In this document: one piece after another, positions 56,501 to 61,969 of the stretch | How the letters are laid out: each line of letters opens with the position of its first letter | Numbering within the stretch: position 1 is the first letter of the stretch | Assembly: GCA_964017235.1 (NCBI GenBank) | Contig: OZ024932.1 | Coordinates: forward strand, 80,355,451 to 80,419,450 | Length of the DNA stretch: 64,000 nucleotides | DNA from: Sabellastarte sp. h YS-2021 | Taxonomy: Eukaryota > Annelida > Polychaeta > Sabellida > Sabellidae | Reading direction: 5' to 3' | Made by a program: the position numbers and the translations under genes | The notes under the pieces: generated by a model | Seen by the model: only the letters and a program-made list of their open reading frames with translations | Databases searched by the model: none | What the model was told of the DNA's origin: nothing

Positions 56501-59223
56501 AGTGAGATTTGTTTTTTTTTTTCCATCTTAGATGACTTGTCAGTCAGCTGACGTTATAGCATTACGCTCTGGTTTCTTTGTTCACGTGAACAACTTCTCC
56601 TCTTGAAGTACAAAGCCCAGAGACATGATATTTCTTTTAAAGATACCTTGTCTATCGAGGATGGTAACTGGTTCAAGGCATGCAGAGCTGTTTGTTTGTT
56701 TGGCTGAGCAATAGCTACTTTCAGATTTTCACTGTTGTGTAAATCACTTGTAACTTGAAAACTATGTATTTAGAGAAGTATGTTTAAATATGTTATCCAC
56801 CTACTTTTGGGTCAGCTATAACATAGTAAAATTGCAGACCAATAGTTCATTGCATAACTGAGCAATAGCTATTTTGAGATGATCACTGTTGAGTAAATCA
56901 TTTGTATCTCCCTTATTATTGGTCCTAGGGCTTTGAAATGTGGAAACAACTTGTAGGAAGTTATGTGCTGCAAATCTTGTGGAAGTGTAACATTTGACTT
57001 TTGACCCTACTTTTTGGGACCATCATACTAAAGAGGCCTTATATCTCTCTTATTAAATAGTTTTACAGCTGTAACATGTGAAAACAACCTACAAGTTGGC
57101 TTACAAATCTTTAGCACATGTGAAATTTAATCTTTCACCCTTGCTTCAAGGTCCAGTTGGGTAAACATACTAAAAAGACCTTATATCTCCTTTATTATTG
57201 GTTCTACAACTTTGAAATGTGAAAACAACCTATAGGAAATCATAATCCTGCAAATCTTTTGCAAGTGTCAAATTTGATCTTTGACCGCTGCTTCAGTGTT
57301 CAATTGGGTCCTCTTATCTCCCTCATTATTGCTCTGTGGGCTTTGAACCCTGTTATGTGGTCAGGCTAACTCCAGTTTTCCTTAATACTCAGTGAGAGGT
57401 AAACACCGCAGCAGTGGTCTTGTTGTATGAAATAACATAAGTGACTCCCCAACTTTGTTCAACTAAACATACATGTTTATGATGTTTTATTATAATTTTA
57501 TATTGTTATATTTGAATTTAGAATCCATTTTTTTTACTGTATCAGTTTTTTTTCAGTTTTGGGCTCATTAAACCACTGTTGTAGAGATTTTGTTTCAGGC
57601 ACTGTAACTCAAAAAAGTATAATTGATCTAAAGCTTTCAAATTTTGTACAGTTGAACAGCTCACACCTCTCCTTCTATTCCAGTCACTGTTACAAGTCAG
57701 ACAAGTGTGAGAAGAATCCAGACTGCCCAGTATGCACTCCACACCTGAACCAGCTTGCTGAGCCACTGCCTTTTGCTCACTGCTCCAACTCCAGACTAAT
57801 CTGTAGCATTAGTGGCCAGGCCCTGAATGAACACAACCCCCCAATGATGTTACCCAATGGACATGTCTACGGATACAATGTGAGCACTCTCAAGATGTTA
57901 TGTTGAACTGTATTGTAAAATTGTAGTGTTTTCTTATCCCAACAGAATTTATTGAGAGCAACAAATATGAAATTTGCTGCATAAAATATTCAAGGACATG
58001 GTAGTTTAAATTATTCCTTGTACAGTTTAAAATTGCGTCAAAACTTTTCAAGATTTTCGTATGCTTTTGTACAAGTCATAACTTGTATGACTAAGCTTTA
58101 CAAGTTATAACTTTTACAAGATTTTACGCAAGTGATATAACTTGTACTCTACTTATCCTTGTACATGGCTTATACATATCAAGGAGACTTATTATCCACC
58201 TGTGTTCACATAGCTCATCTTGTAATTTACTCAAAATAAACAGTGATGATACCACATTCTCCTCCCTCTCTGAATAGTGAAGTCTGTAATTGTTTGTAAT
58301 GGGATTTAAAGTGTACAGTCTTGATCAACTAGAATGTGCTGATTTCCTCAAAGCCTTTAATTGTACATGATGACATAAAGAGTGGAGTCACTATCGTGCA
58401 GGCTTAGTACTGTTTGTTGAAGTATATTCTCCAGGCTTATTGGTGTTTGTGGGGTGCAGAATAGTTGTGACATGAGAAAGGCATTATTCTATGAGGTTTG
58501 TTTTGTATACAGATACCCTTAGTAAGTGAGTAATTGAGAAGCATTTATAAAGCATCGAAATTGATGTAAACATTCTCTAAGGCACTGATGTTCAAAAAGG
58601 GATAGTCCAGTTCCAAAAAGGAGGTCAGTATCCATATTTACGTCCAATAGGGGAGATACGCTGTGGTAGAGGATAGGATAGAATAGATATCATTGTGATA
58701 GGGTAGATAGCCATGTATAGCATTTAGCATATGATCATTGAGCCCTCACTTCAAGCCACGGGTTTGAATGTAATGGCAATTTTAAAATTATGTATCACCT
58801 GAGCAGATATGACTCTAACTGTAAGGGCTGTAAAAGCCTGACTTTAATGTCATAATTTTCATTTATAGTATTCCTCAGGGTGTTAAGGTGTGTATGTCTG
58901 TAGCCTACTCTGGTCTTAAGTTAACCTTTGTGAAATTTATCACTTGTAAGAGTTATACAAATGTATCTGGTGCAAATTTTGTTGACATTGTAGATTTTCT
59001 TGACTTACAACTTTCCGTGTTCTATGTTTGAAAATTTAAATTATTTAAAACTCTACTGCCATGTGGATAAATGTTAATCTTGCTTGTATATATATATTTC
59101 TGTGTATTGTTTTTATTTCAGTCTCTTATTGCAATGTCTGTGCAGAATGATGGAAGAGTGGTATGTCCGAGGACGAAAGAAATCTTTTCCATTGATGAAG
59201 CAGAGAAAGTCTTTGTCATGTGA
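17550..59223 (+). CDS. MAEA: MAEA, E3 ubiquitin ligase subunit of the CTLH/GID complex (spliced, 9 coding exons)
   Basis: Joining nine exons (17550-17588, 39491-39676, 43332-43535, 43989-44111, 47198-47274, 50164-50272, 56306-56439, 57684-57879, 59122-59223) gives an uninterrupted 389-aa protein, close to the 396 aa of the human protein. It starts [13 protein letters not shown] and continues [11 protein letters not shown]. Domains in order: an N-terminal helical region (about 14-100), LisH (about 111-143, with the GYYETA motif), CTLH (about 144-206), CRA, and a C-terminal Gid-type RING with cysteines and histidine at C305, C308, H323, C324, C331 and C371, ending in EKVFVM. MAEA is known to pair with the RMND5 RING subunit, and together they form the catalytic module of the complex in nucleus and cytoplasm. 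All introns are GT-AG with matching phases. Nothing suggests decay, so it should be functional. Introns hold about 95% of the locus and are made largely of the repeat families listed here. Confidence 0.95.
17685..17768. repeat. Short inverted-repeat element with ACACGGGTG ends
   Basis: ACACGGGTGGACACAAC at the left and ATACACCCGTGT at the right pair over about 9-11 bases. The left end resembles the foldback element at 12,061. It lies about 100 bp inside MAEA intron 1. Confidence 0.45.
17866..18645. repeat. Degenerate direct and inverted repeat cluster
   Basis: A block with GACTGGTTGGCTTGATCTTCC and CATCGTGGCCTCATA occurs directly at 17,866 and 18,099 (shorter at 18,206). It also occurs inverted at about 18,402-18,490 and 18,509-18,645 (GAGGCCACGATGGGGTTTCT, CCAACCAGTCCACTTTTCATC). 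A cluster outside it, TACCGTACT(G/C)CAG, appears at 18,330, 18,370 and 18,990. Confidence 0.65.
18646..18893. repeat. Interspersed repeat, SINE-like, unclassified
   Basis: A stretch starting with (TTA)n and containing ACTCAGCGCAATATCTCCATA and GGACTCAAAGCGCTATTTAA interrupts the inverted-repeat cluster. The AGCGCTAT motif resembles tails of some metazoan SINEs; a similar AGCGCTATAAAAG occurs at 38,880. Boundaries are approximate. Confidence 0.4.
19306..20840 (+). mobile_element. Family C hairpin-capped tandem-repeat element, copy 1
   Basis: The 5' hairpin CCCCACAG/CTGTCGGGG (19,306-19,332) is followed by GC-rich GGGCGGGTGGGCGGGCGG. The core (19,380-20,370) has about seven units of about 120-175 bp: GGGCTATATCTCGGAAACC, AAGGTGTAGGAAGTTGATAC, TTGGTTAGGGGGTGTAGG and TGACCTTGATTTGACC. 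The 3' part ends with a recurrence of the hairpin arm, GGCTGTGGGG (20,807-20,816), then a second hairpin GCATC-TCT-GATGC (20,821-20,833). Copy 2 is at 48,853. No ORF; the 168-codon minus frame reads the repeats. Confidence 0.85.
21436..21486 (+). repeat. GC-rich 9-bp repeats (GGCTCCGCC/GGCTCCGGC)
   Basis: About six units of GGCTCCGCC or GGCTCCGGC, self-complementary in part. Copy 2 of family A (40,049) has only about two units and copy 3 (50,986) about five, so the number varies between copies. Confidence 0.9.
21805..22595 (+). repeat. 168-169-bp tandem repeats (family A, first core)
   Basis: About 4.5 units; ATGCTTATATCTCGAAAAC recurs at about 21,822, 21,991, 22,159 and 22,327. Each unit contains AGAGCGATTTCGACGAAATT, GACCC(A/G)CAGGGTATCTC and AAAATGGCGGCCATTTT, the last an inverted repeat centred on one G. 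Open frames of 67-152 codons here are readings of the repeat. Confidence 0.93.
22596..29410 (+). repeat. 133-bp satellite array with 8-mer higher-order repeat (1,064 bp)
   Basis: About 51 monomers of 133 bp (GAGAGCTTTCACTTGGTGAAG, GACCCATAGCTAATTACTC, CTACTCAAAATGAGTAAATG, AGTATTGCAGATAGCCAATT). The variant GAACATGAGTAAATGTG occurs at about 23,313, 24,377 and 25,441 (spacing 1,064 = 8 x 133) and again near 27,731. The variant TTAATCTTTC occurs at 23,771, 24,037, 24,835, 25,101, 25,899, 27,125, 27,391, 28,189 and 28,455, with the same 1,064-bp period within each block. A 29-bp internal duplication near 26,541-26,570 shifts the register between two higher-order blocks. Edge monomers are more diverged. 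Contains no genes. Confidence 0.95.
29411..29911 (+). repeat. 3' part of family A element, copy 1
   Basis: GCTCGGCGGGAGATACACACC and GGCAGTGGTCTTGA are followed by two degenerate 168-bp-type units, CACAACAGTATAAGGCTAGAA, the GGGACGCTT arm and the terminal hairpin. The first block is also the 3' end of family E at 32,575, so family A looks chimeric. Nearly identical sequence ends the other two copies. Confidence 0.85.
29912..30430. other. No gene or recognised repeat
   Basis: AT-rich DNA in MAEA intron 1 with a loosely repeated block (GTCTTAAAGCAA / GGTCTCAAAGCAA and TCCGTCAGGGACT / TCCCTCAGTTACT, about 29,998 and 30,240). Nothing coding. Confidence 0.4.
30434..30500 (-). repeat. tRNA-like sequence, SINE head or tRNA pseudogene
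   Basis: On the minus strand TAGCTCACCTGG (30,488-30,499) matches a tRNA A box and GGTTTGAGTCC (30,445-30,455) a B box, at tRNA-like spacing. The acceptor stem does not pair well, so this is not called a functional tRNA. A related copy is at 31,318. Confidence 0.6.
30715..30855 (+). repeat. Isolated family D core unit
   Basis: AACTATTGCATTTAGAGTATTTTC and ATATGTTGTTCAGCTACTTT match the 155-bp repeat at 44,640-46,800. No element ends are nearby. Confidence 0.6.
31137..31512 (-). repeat. Duplicated SINE-like unit flanking a tRNA-like sequence
   Basis: A ~120-bp block (CCAGATTTTATCAC, CACACATGAA, GGGTTCCTGCTG, CAGCACCATTGGCTATCCA) occurs at 31,137-31,262 and 31,390-31,512. Between them, at 31,318-31,386, the minus strand carries an A box (TTGCTCAGCTGG) and a B box (GGTTTGAGTCC). 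This is consistent with tandem tRNA-derived SINE units in minus orientation. Confidence 0.6.
31631..31690 (+). repeat. Solo 3' end of a family B element
   Basis: GGGAGGACAT plus the hairpin ACACAT-GATA-ATGTGT (31,642-31,657) and CTTCTATGCTGGCCTGT match the 3' end of the complete family B element at 36,810-36,860. No matching 5' hairpin is seen upstream. Confidence 0.7.
31865..32610 (+). repeat. ~151-bp tandem repeats (family E) with 3' end
   Basis: About 4.5 units containing GTGAATATCTCGAAAACCG, AGAGATAGAGCGATTT, TTTGACCCACAGGGT and GGCGGCCATCTTGGATTTT. The series ends with TGCTCGGCGGGAGATAG and ACCGCGGCAGTGGTCTTG. The unit aligns with the 168-bp repeats of families A and B. Short open frames are fortuitous. 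Confidence 0.85.
32611..33415 (+). repeat. 3' part of a family D element (5'-truncated)
   Basis: About five 155-bp core units (TAGCTCATTGCATAGCTGAG-like, TGTTGAGTAAATCAGTTGTA) are followed by the arm GTCAGCGGAC (33,378-33,387) and GCCTGTTCACGGGCACTG, the family D 3' hairpin. The 5' hairpin is absent; the piece abuts the 3' end of the family E block. Confidence 0.8.
33430..33960 (+). repeat. ~158-bp tandem repeat, 3.3 units, with poly-C variant
   Basis: GCTTTTAGAGCTTTAG recurs at 33,441, 33,599, 33,769 and 33,927. Each unit has GAAGAGTCTAGATAGCCGGT, CCCCTGACCC and GGGTCAAACTGGGGTCATAA. One unit is longer because its C run is expanded to 15 (33,683-33,697). A lone diverged unit is at 37,780-37,890. 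Confidence 0.85.
34293..36860 (+). mobile_element. Family B hairpin-capped tandem-repeat element (complete)
   Basis: A perfect 12-bp stem TATGTCCACCCC / GGGGTGGACATA (34,297-34,325, loop ACTGG) opens it. GC-rich CCGCCATCCGCCGTCCGGC and a ~350-bp lead follow. The core has about a dozen ~169-bp repeats (TTGCTTCTATCTCCTTAACCG, AGAGCGATTTCGTCGAAATT, AAAATGGCGGCCATTTT). The 3' end repeats the arm GGGGTGGACAT (36,810-36,820) and adds the hairpin ACACAT-GATA-ATGTGT (36,822-36,837). A MITE interrupts the core at 35,259-35,685. No protein-coding capacity. Confidence 0.85.
35259..35685. mobile_element. MITE inside family B core
   Basis: The ends TAGTGAGTGGA (35,266) and TCCACTCACTA (35,675-35,685) are inverted. 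ACTCTTTG occurs at 35,251-35,258 and 35,686-35,693. Seven extra bases (TAGTTTG) separate the left copy from the inverted end, so the exact left boundary is unsure. The TAGTG start and probable 8-bp duplication suggest hAT. The interior has ATTATTCGTCC- and GATTAATCG-type stretches. Confidence 0.7.
36861..38095. other. No gene; one diverged 158-bp repeat unit
   Basis: AT-rich DNA of MAEA intron 1. Only 37,780-37,890 is recognisable, as a unit of the 33,430 repeat (GAGAGTCTATATAGCCAGTCA, GGGTCAAACTGGGGTCATAA). Confidence 0.45.
38096..38135 (+). repeat. Solo 3' terminus of family A
   Basis: GGGACGCTT is followed by TTTTTG-TTAG-CAAAAA and TTTTTCTAGTT, the same order as the 3' ends at 29,849, 43,196 and 56,208. 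The GCGAGCGATC segment before CTAGTT is missing. No tandem core is attached. Confidence 0.7.
38136..39490. other. No gene or tandem repeat (end of MAEA intron 1)
   Basis: AT-rich, apparently single-copy, ending in the exon 2 acceptor. The only noted motif is AGCGCTATAAAAG at about 38,880, resembling SINE tails. Confidence 0.45.
39491..39676 (+). CDS. MAEA: MAEA coding exon 2 (residues 14-75)
   Basis: The acceptor TTTTTGTTAG precedes GTTCCTTATGAA (VPYE) and the donor is AAG|GTAAAA. The 62 codons include [16 protein letters not shown], strongly conserved in MAEA, and a helical stretch ending [11 protein letters not shown]. Phase 0 at both ends. Confidence 0.95.
39992..43256 (+). mobile_element. 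Family A element, copy 2 (3.3 kb)
   Basis: Same ends as copy 1: hairpin AAGCGTCCC-GCAA-GGGACGCTT (39,995-40,016); 3' arm GGGACGCTT (43,196-43,204); hairpin TGTTTTTGC-ATA-GCAAAAACA (43,205-43,225); and terminal CTCTAGTT. The lead sequence is almost identical to copy 1, with only about two 9-bp GC units. The core has about 2.5 units of 168 bp and about 14 units of 133 bp (40,895-42,770). It lies in MAEA intron 2 and ends 75 bp before exon 3. Confidence 0.88.
40895..42770 (+). repeat. 133-bp satellite array (~14 monomers)
   Basis: The same monomer as at 22,596. A two-monomer pattern, with alternating CACTTGGTG and CACTCTGTG and AACTCATGCACC versus AAATCATTCACC, repeats at about 41,830-42,230, suggesting a local 2-mer amplification independent of the 8-mer in copy 1. 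Confidence 0.92.
43332..43535 (+). CDS. MAEA: MAEA coding exon 3 (residues 76-143), LisH domain
   Basis: Acceptor CCACACAG|TCAGAG, donor GAG|GTGAGT; 68 codons. RRLEHLK is followed by [19 protein letters not shown], the LisH dimerisation motif. It lies 75 bp after the 3' end of a family A element. Confidence 0.95.
43989..44111 (+). CDS. MAEA: MAEA coding exon 4 (residues 144-184), start of CTLH
   Basis: Acceptor TTCTTTCAG|GACCTG, donor AAG|GTTTGT; 41 codons, phase 0. Contains [15 protein letters not shown] and [19 protein letters not shown], the first part of the CTLH domain. Confidence 0.95.
44637..46972 (+). mobile_element. Family D hairpin-capped tandem-repeat element, plus copy
   Basis: The 5' end has two GTCAGCTGAC palindromes (44,637-44,646 and 44,653-44,662) around TTGTCA, then GTACGCGTCCGCGTGACC. 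The lead matches 6,835-7,016 in reverse (GTACAAGGCCCAGAGACATG, ATCGAGGATG). The core at 45,060-46,780 has about 11 units of ~155 bp. The 3' end has the arm GTCAACTGAC (46,927-46,936) and AGCCCATTCACGGGTACTG. It lies in MAEA intron 4 and ends about 225 bp before exon 5. Confidence 0.85.
47198..47274 (+). CDS. MAEA: MAEA coding exon 5 (residues 185-210), CTLH
   Basis: Acceptor TTTGCAG|AGCACA, donor GTGAA|GTTAGT. The 77 nt encode [20 protein letters not shown] and RLEAV plus two bases of a split lysine codon (phase 2). Too short to stand out as an ORF; found by phase and homology. Confidence 0.93.
47290..47690. repeat. Degenerate hAT-G fragment
   Basis: AAACATGGCAATTTCG, TTATGGGATAAAAGTTTATAA, GTTTCTAATGTTTTAAGTTTTCC and TCATCACAGTATTTTAGTTAAA match the hAT-G interior. 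Termini are no longer clear. Confidence 0.55.
47700..48845 (+). repeat. ~300-320-bp tandem repeat, about 3.5 units
   Basis: A block with CCTATGGTTGATATATATAATAT, CCCCTATAAGCAT, TTTCATACGCAATAA, TATTTTAGGTAGACC and CATTTTGGCTAAGTACTCAC starts at about 47,707, 48,006 and 48,328. Two units near 48,600-48,800 contain TTATCTCGAAAACTATTAGAG, resembling the family A/E core. It lies in MAEA intron 5. Confidence 0.75.
48853..50057 (+). mobile_element. Family C hairpin-capped tandem-repeat element, copy 2
   Basis: The 5' end has an 18-bp perfect palindrome ACAGCCCTTAAGGGCTGT (48,857-48,874), then GTCGGGCGGGCAGGCGGCGGG. About five core units (TATATCTCGGAAACCGTAAGG) follow, then the 3' part shared with copy 1 (CCACACATAAGCATTCATTG). 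The end has GGTTGTGGGGTATG and GCATC-TCT-GATGC. Perfect DR1 motifs lie at 49,041, 49,466 and 49,612. It ends about 105 bp before MAEA exon 6. Confidence 0.85.
50164..50272 (+). CDS. MAEA: MAEA coding exon 6 (residues 210-246)
   Basis: Acceptor TTATTTCAG|ACATGCC completes the split lysine and reads [19 protein letters not shown], then [15 protein letters not shown], with donor AAG|GTGAGT. Covers the CTLH-CRA junction. It begins about 105 bp after the 3' end of a family C element. Confidence 0.95.
50952..56270 (+). mobile_element. Family A element, copy 3 (5.3 kb)
   Basis: It begins ATTAAGCGTCCC, but the second hairpin arm is deleted (CCC joins TTGTTTGTG directly). The lead, six 169-bp units (51,357-52,344), a 133-bp array and the 3' end (arm at about 56,208, hairpin, CTCTAGTT at 56,263-56,270) follow. 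It lies in MAEA intron 6 and ends 35 bp before exon 7. Confidence 0.88.
52345..55760 (+). repeat. 133-bp satellite array (~26 monomers)
   Basis: The same monomer as in copies 1 and 2. The variant TTGCAGACAGCC occurs at 52,921 and 53,583, 662 bp apart, which is five monomers less a 3-bp deletion (CACTTGAAG). A ~5-mer duplication therefore exists here in place of the 8-mer of copy 1. It joins the 169-bp repeats abruptly at GCCATTTT|ACTCACC. Confidence 0.92.
56306..56439 (+). CDS. MAEA: MAEA coding exon 7 (residues 247-291), CRA domain
   Basis: Acceptor TGGTTTTAG|GAGTTA, donor ACCCC|GTGAGT (phase 2). Encodes [20 protein letters not shown] and [13 protein letters not shown]. The acceptor is only 35 bp from the 3' end of the family A element at 50,952-56,270, so the branch site is expected at or near the insertion junction. 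Confidence 0.95.
56530..56910 (+). repeat. 5' fragment of a family D element
   Basis: GACTTGTCAGTCAGCTGAC (56,534-56,552), the lead (TACAAAGCCCAGAGACATGAT, TATCGAGGATGG) and about 1.5 core units match 44,637 onward. The 3' end is missing. Confidence 0.8.
56900..57425 (+). repeat. ~140-bp tandem repeats with CAGTGGTCTTG 3' end
   Basis: About 3.5 units: TTATTATTGGTCCTAGGGCTT, TTTGAAATGTGAAAACAACCT, GCAAATCTTTTGCAAGTGT. The block ends with GAGAGGTAAACACCGCAGC and AGTGGTCTTGTT, resembling the 3' ends at 32,575 and 29,460. It lies in MAEA intron 7. Confidence 0.7.
57684..57879 (+). CDS. MAEA: MAEA coding exon 8 (residues 291-356), Gid-type RING
   Basis: Acceptor CTATTCCAG|TCACTG, donor AAT|GTGAGC. 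Encodes the main RING ligands in NPDCPVC and [12 protein letters not shown], then [15 protein letters not shown], nearly invariant in this family. Confidence 0.95.
57880..59121. other. MAEA intron 8, no recognised repeat
   Basis: AT-rich intron with a cluster of ACTTGTA/TACAAGT words (about 58,015-58,150) that can form local hairpins. No tandem element of the families found in the other large introns. Confidence 0.5.
59122..59223 (+). CDS. MAEA: MAEA coding exon 9 (residues 357-389 and stop)
   Basis: Acceptor TTTATTTCAG|TCTCTT. Encodes [20 protein letters not shown] and [12 protein letters not shown], then TGA. The last residues match the usual MAEA terminus (EKVYIM in human), so the stop is authentic. 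Confidence 0.95.
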   Translation, partial: SLIAMSVQNDGRVVCPRTKEIFSIDEAEKVFVM

Positions 59224-59728
59224 TTCTGGATCATGTGACATGTGCTCCTACGGTGTTTGTAAAGAGGCTAATTTAACACCCCCCCCCCCCCCCCCCCCCC
59301 CACATATGTTTATGTAAAAGATGTAATCTGGCTCACTTATTTTTAGCCACAATTAAAGAAGCCTAATTTATTTTAATGTTTAAAAGTGTTTCAGTTTTTA
59401 GTTTAGTCATTCTTAAAAAAGTAAATGATACTAATATTGTTAAAACAGTGGTTATTTACCCAACAGCTGTGCGAGCAAGACATTTCCTGTATCTTGGGTA
59501 CCCAAGGACTCTCAATCAGATTGTTTGATACAAAGACTCTACATAATGTTTTGGGTGAGAGTACACAGCTGTTCCCTATTGTGTATATCAAGGTCAGAAT
59601 TTAAGAATTTAATTAAACTTTAAGTAAATTAATTTATTAATTTAATTTTAAGGACAGAAATTTTTTTTTGTTTTAAATTTTAATCCATACTTTAAGCCAA
59701 AAAGATATTCAAGCAAAGGCTTAATAAA
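59224..59728 (+). other. Probable MAEA 3' UTR with poly-C tract
   Basis: Downstream of the stop lies a run of 23 C (59,279-59,301). ATTAAA is at 59,352-59,357 and AATAAA at 59,723-59,728; either could be the polyadenylation signal. Assignment as UTR is inferred from position only. Confidence 0.5.
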
Positions 59729-60174
59729 AAGTTACTGTGGTGTTTTCCTACCATAGGCTATACCAAACCAATTTGCAGGTGCTTTGGATTGAATTTTTTT
59801 CAGTTATGTCTTATCAAAATATAATTTTCAATAGTTATATAATTTAGTTAATATAATTTAACAATACAAATTGTAAGGCCATGGTGTCATGGGACAACAA
59901 CCAAAATATAATTTTCCAAGTTAAGTCTTATTTCTCACATCAAAATCAATGTGTCAAGCAGCACTGCTCTGTGATATCTGTTTTCAGTTACATGTTTACA
60001 AAAACATCAATTGTTCATAAAAGAAATATAAAATCAAGCTAAAATGGAGAATATGACAGAATAACTTACATGCAAACCCACAGATGATGCACAAAAACCA
60101 CAATGACAGAAAAACACCACAGGTGACAATACACTATTTTCTGTACAGAACACAGTTGTCACATAAACTAGACA

Positions 60175-60425
60175 GATTTTGAGTTGGCATGCACAGCCAT
60201 TGGCTAAGCTAGCAGTGATCTTATGCTTGTGTGCACAGCTGTTGGCTACATTGGCAGGAATATTTTTTTGATGTACACAGCCATTCGATATGCTAGCACT
60301 GATATCATTCTTGCATAATCAGCTATTGGCTACACTAGTAGTGATATCATTCTTCCATACATAGCCGCTGGGTACGCTAACAGTAAAATCAGTTTAGTGT
60401 GCACAACTGTTGGGTAAATAACCTC
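60175..60425. repeat. ~42-bp degenerate tandem repeat, ~5.5 units
   Basis: Units read roughly CACAGCCATTGGCTAAGCTAG then CAGTGATATCATTCTTG. They recur at about 42-bp steps (60,193, 60,235, 60,276, 60,319) and match 8,337-8,430. Confidence 0.75.
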
Positions 60426-60594
60426 TACCATTGTAAAAATTACACACTGTAATTGAATAAACAGGCAATTTTCAATGTTAACCAGTCTATCAGTTATATT
60501 TCTGATAAGTTCATTTTGTTGTTTGTTTAGTTAAGTAAAATCAAACACCAGTGATGGACATGTTTTGTTGGTCATGTTCTTTAAACTGAAGTAA

Positions 60595-61700
60595 CTGTAT
60601 GTTGCATATGTATCTGATACAACTGTATGTAGCATATGAATCTAATACAACTGTATGTAGCATATGAATCTAATACAACTGTATGGTACATATGAATCTA
60701 ATACAACTGTATGGTGCATATGAATCTAATACAACTGTATGGTGCATATGAATCTAATACAATTGTATGGTGCATATGAATCTAATGCAACTGTATGGTG
60801 CATAAGAATCTAATGCAACTGTATGGTCTATATGAATCTAATACAACTGTATGGTGCATATGAATCTAATACAACTGTATGGTGCATATGAATCTAATGC
60901 AACTGTATGGTGCATAAGAATCTAATGCAACTGTATGGTGCATATTAATCTAATACAACTGTATGGTGCATATGAATCTAATACAACTGTATGGTGCATA
61001 TGAATCTAATACAACTGTATGGTGCATATGAATCTAATGCAACTGTATGGTGCATAAGAATCTAATGCAACTGTATGGTGCATATTAATCTAATACAACT
61101 GTATGGTGCATATGAATCTAATACAACTGTATGGTACATATGAATCTAATACAGCTGTATGGTGCATATGAATCTAAGTATGGTGTATAAGTATCTATAG
61201 CAGTTGTATGGAACATATGTATCTAATACAACTGTGTGGTGCATATTAATCTATTGCAATTGCATGGTGAATATGAATCTAATACAATTGTATGGTACAT
61301 ATGAATCTAATACAACTGTGTGGTGCATATTAATCTATTGCAACTGCATGGTGCATATGAATCTAATACTACTGCATGGTGCATATATGTATTGCAACTG
61401 CATGGTACATATGTATCTGATGCAACTGTATGGTGCATATGAATTTTCTAATACCACTGTATGGTGTATATGAATCTAATACAACTGTATGGTACATATG
61501 AATCAAATGCAATGATATGTTACATATGAATCTAATGATACTCTGTATGGTGCACATGAATCTACTACAATTTTATGGTGAATATGAATCTTATACAATT
61601 ATATGGTGCACATGAATATGGATTTTATGCAATTATTTCATACATATGTATCTAATATAATTGTGTGGTACATCTATATCTGATACATTGGTATGGTACA
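60595..61700 (+). repeat. 28-bp minisatellite, ~38 units
   Basis: The unit CAACTGTATGGTGCATATGA plus ATCTAATA repeats every 28 bp (for example 60,844 and 60,872), with variants GGTACATA, GGTGCATAAG and CTAATGCAAC. A higher-order pattern is visible at 60,800-61,090. Scattered units continue at 61,870-61,960 and 62,190-62,260. Open frames of 89 and 62 codons here are repeat readings. Confidence 0.93.
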
Positions 61701-61969
61701 ATTGGTGTGGTACATAGTGAATCTGACAAGTTCATAAACTGTTTGTCACTCTACAGTATACTTCATTTTGTGGCTGATTCAGTTAAATACATATGTGTTA
61801 AATCAAAACACCAGTTATGTGCATGTTTAGTTGCATGTTGTTTCTTCTGACTATTTGATGCATAAAGTTATTTGTTACATATAAATCTGATACAATTGTA
61901 TGGTGCATATGAATCTTATACAGTTGTATGGAACATATGAATCTAATGCCACTGTGTGGTATGTATGTT

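Noticed and set aside
61204..61557. Open frames with repeated TVWCILIYCNCMVHM-type peptides
   Set aside because: They translate the 28-bp minisatellite.
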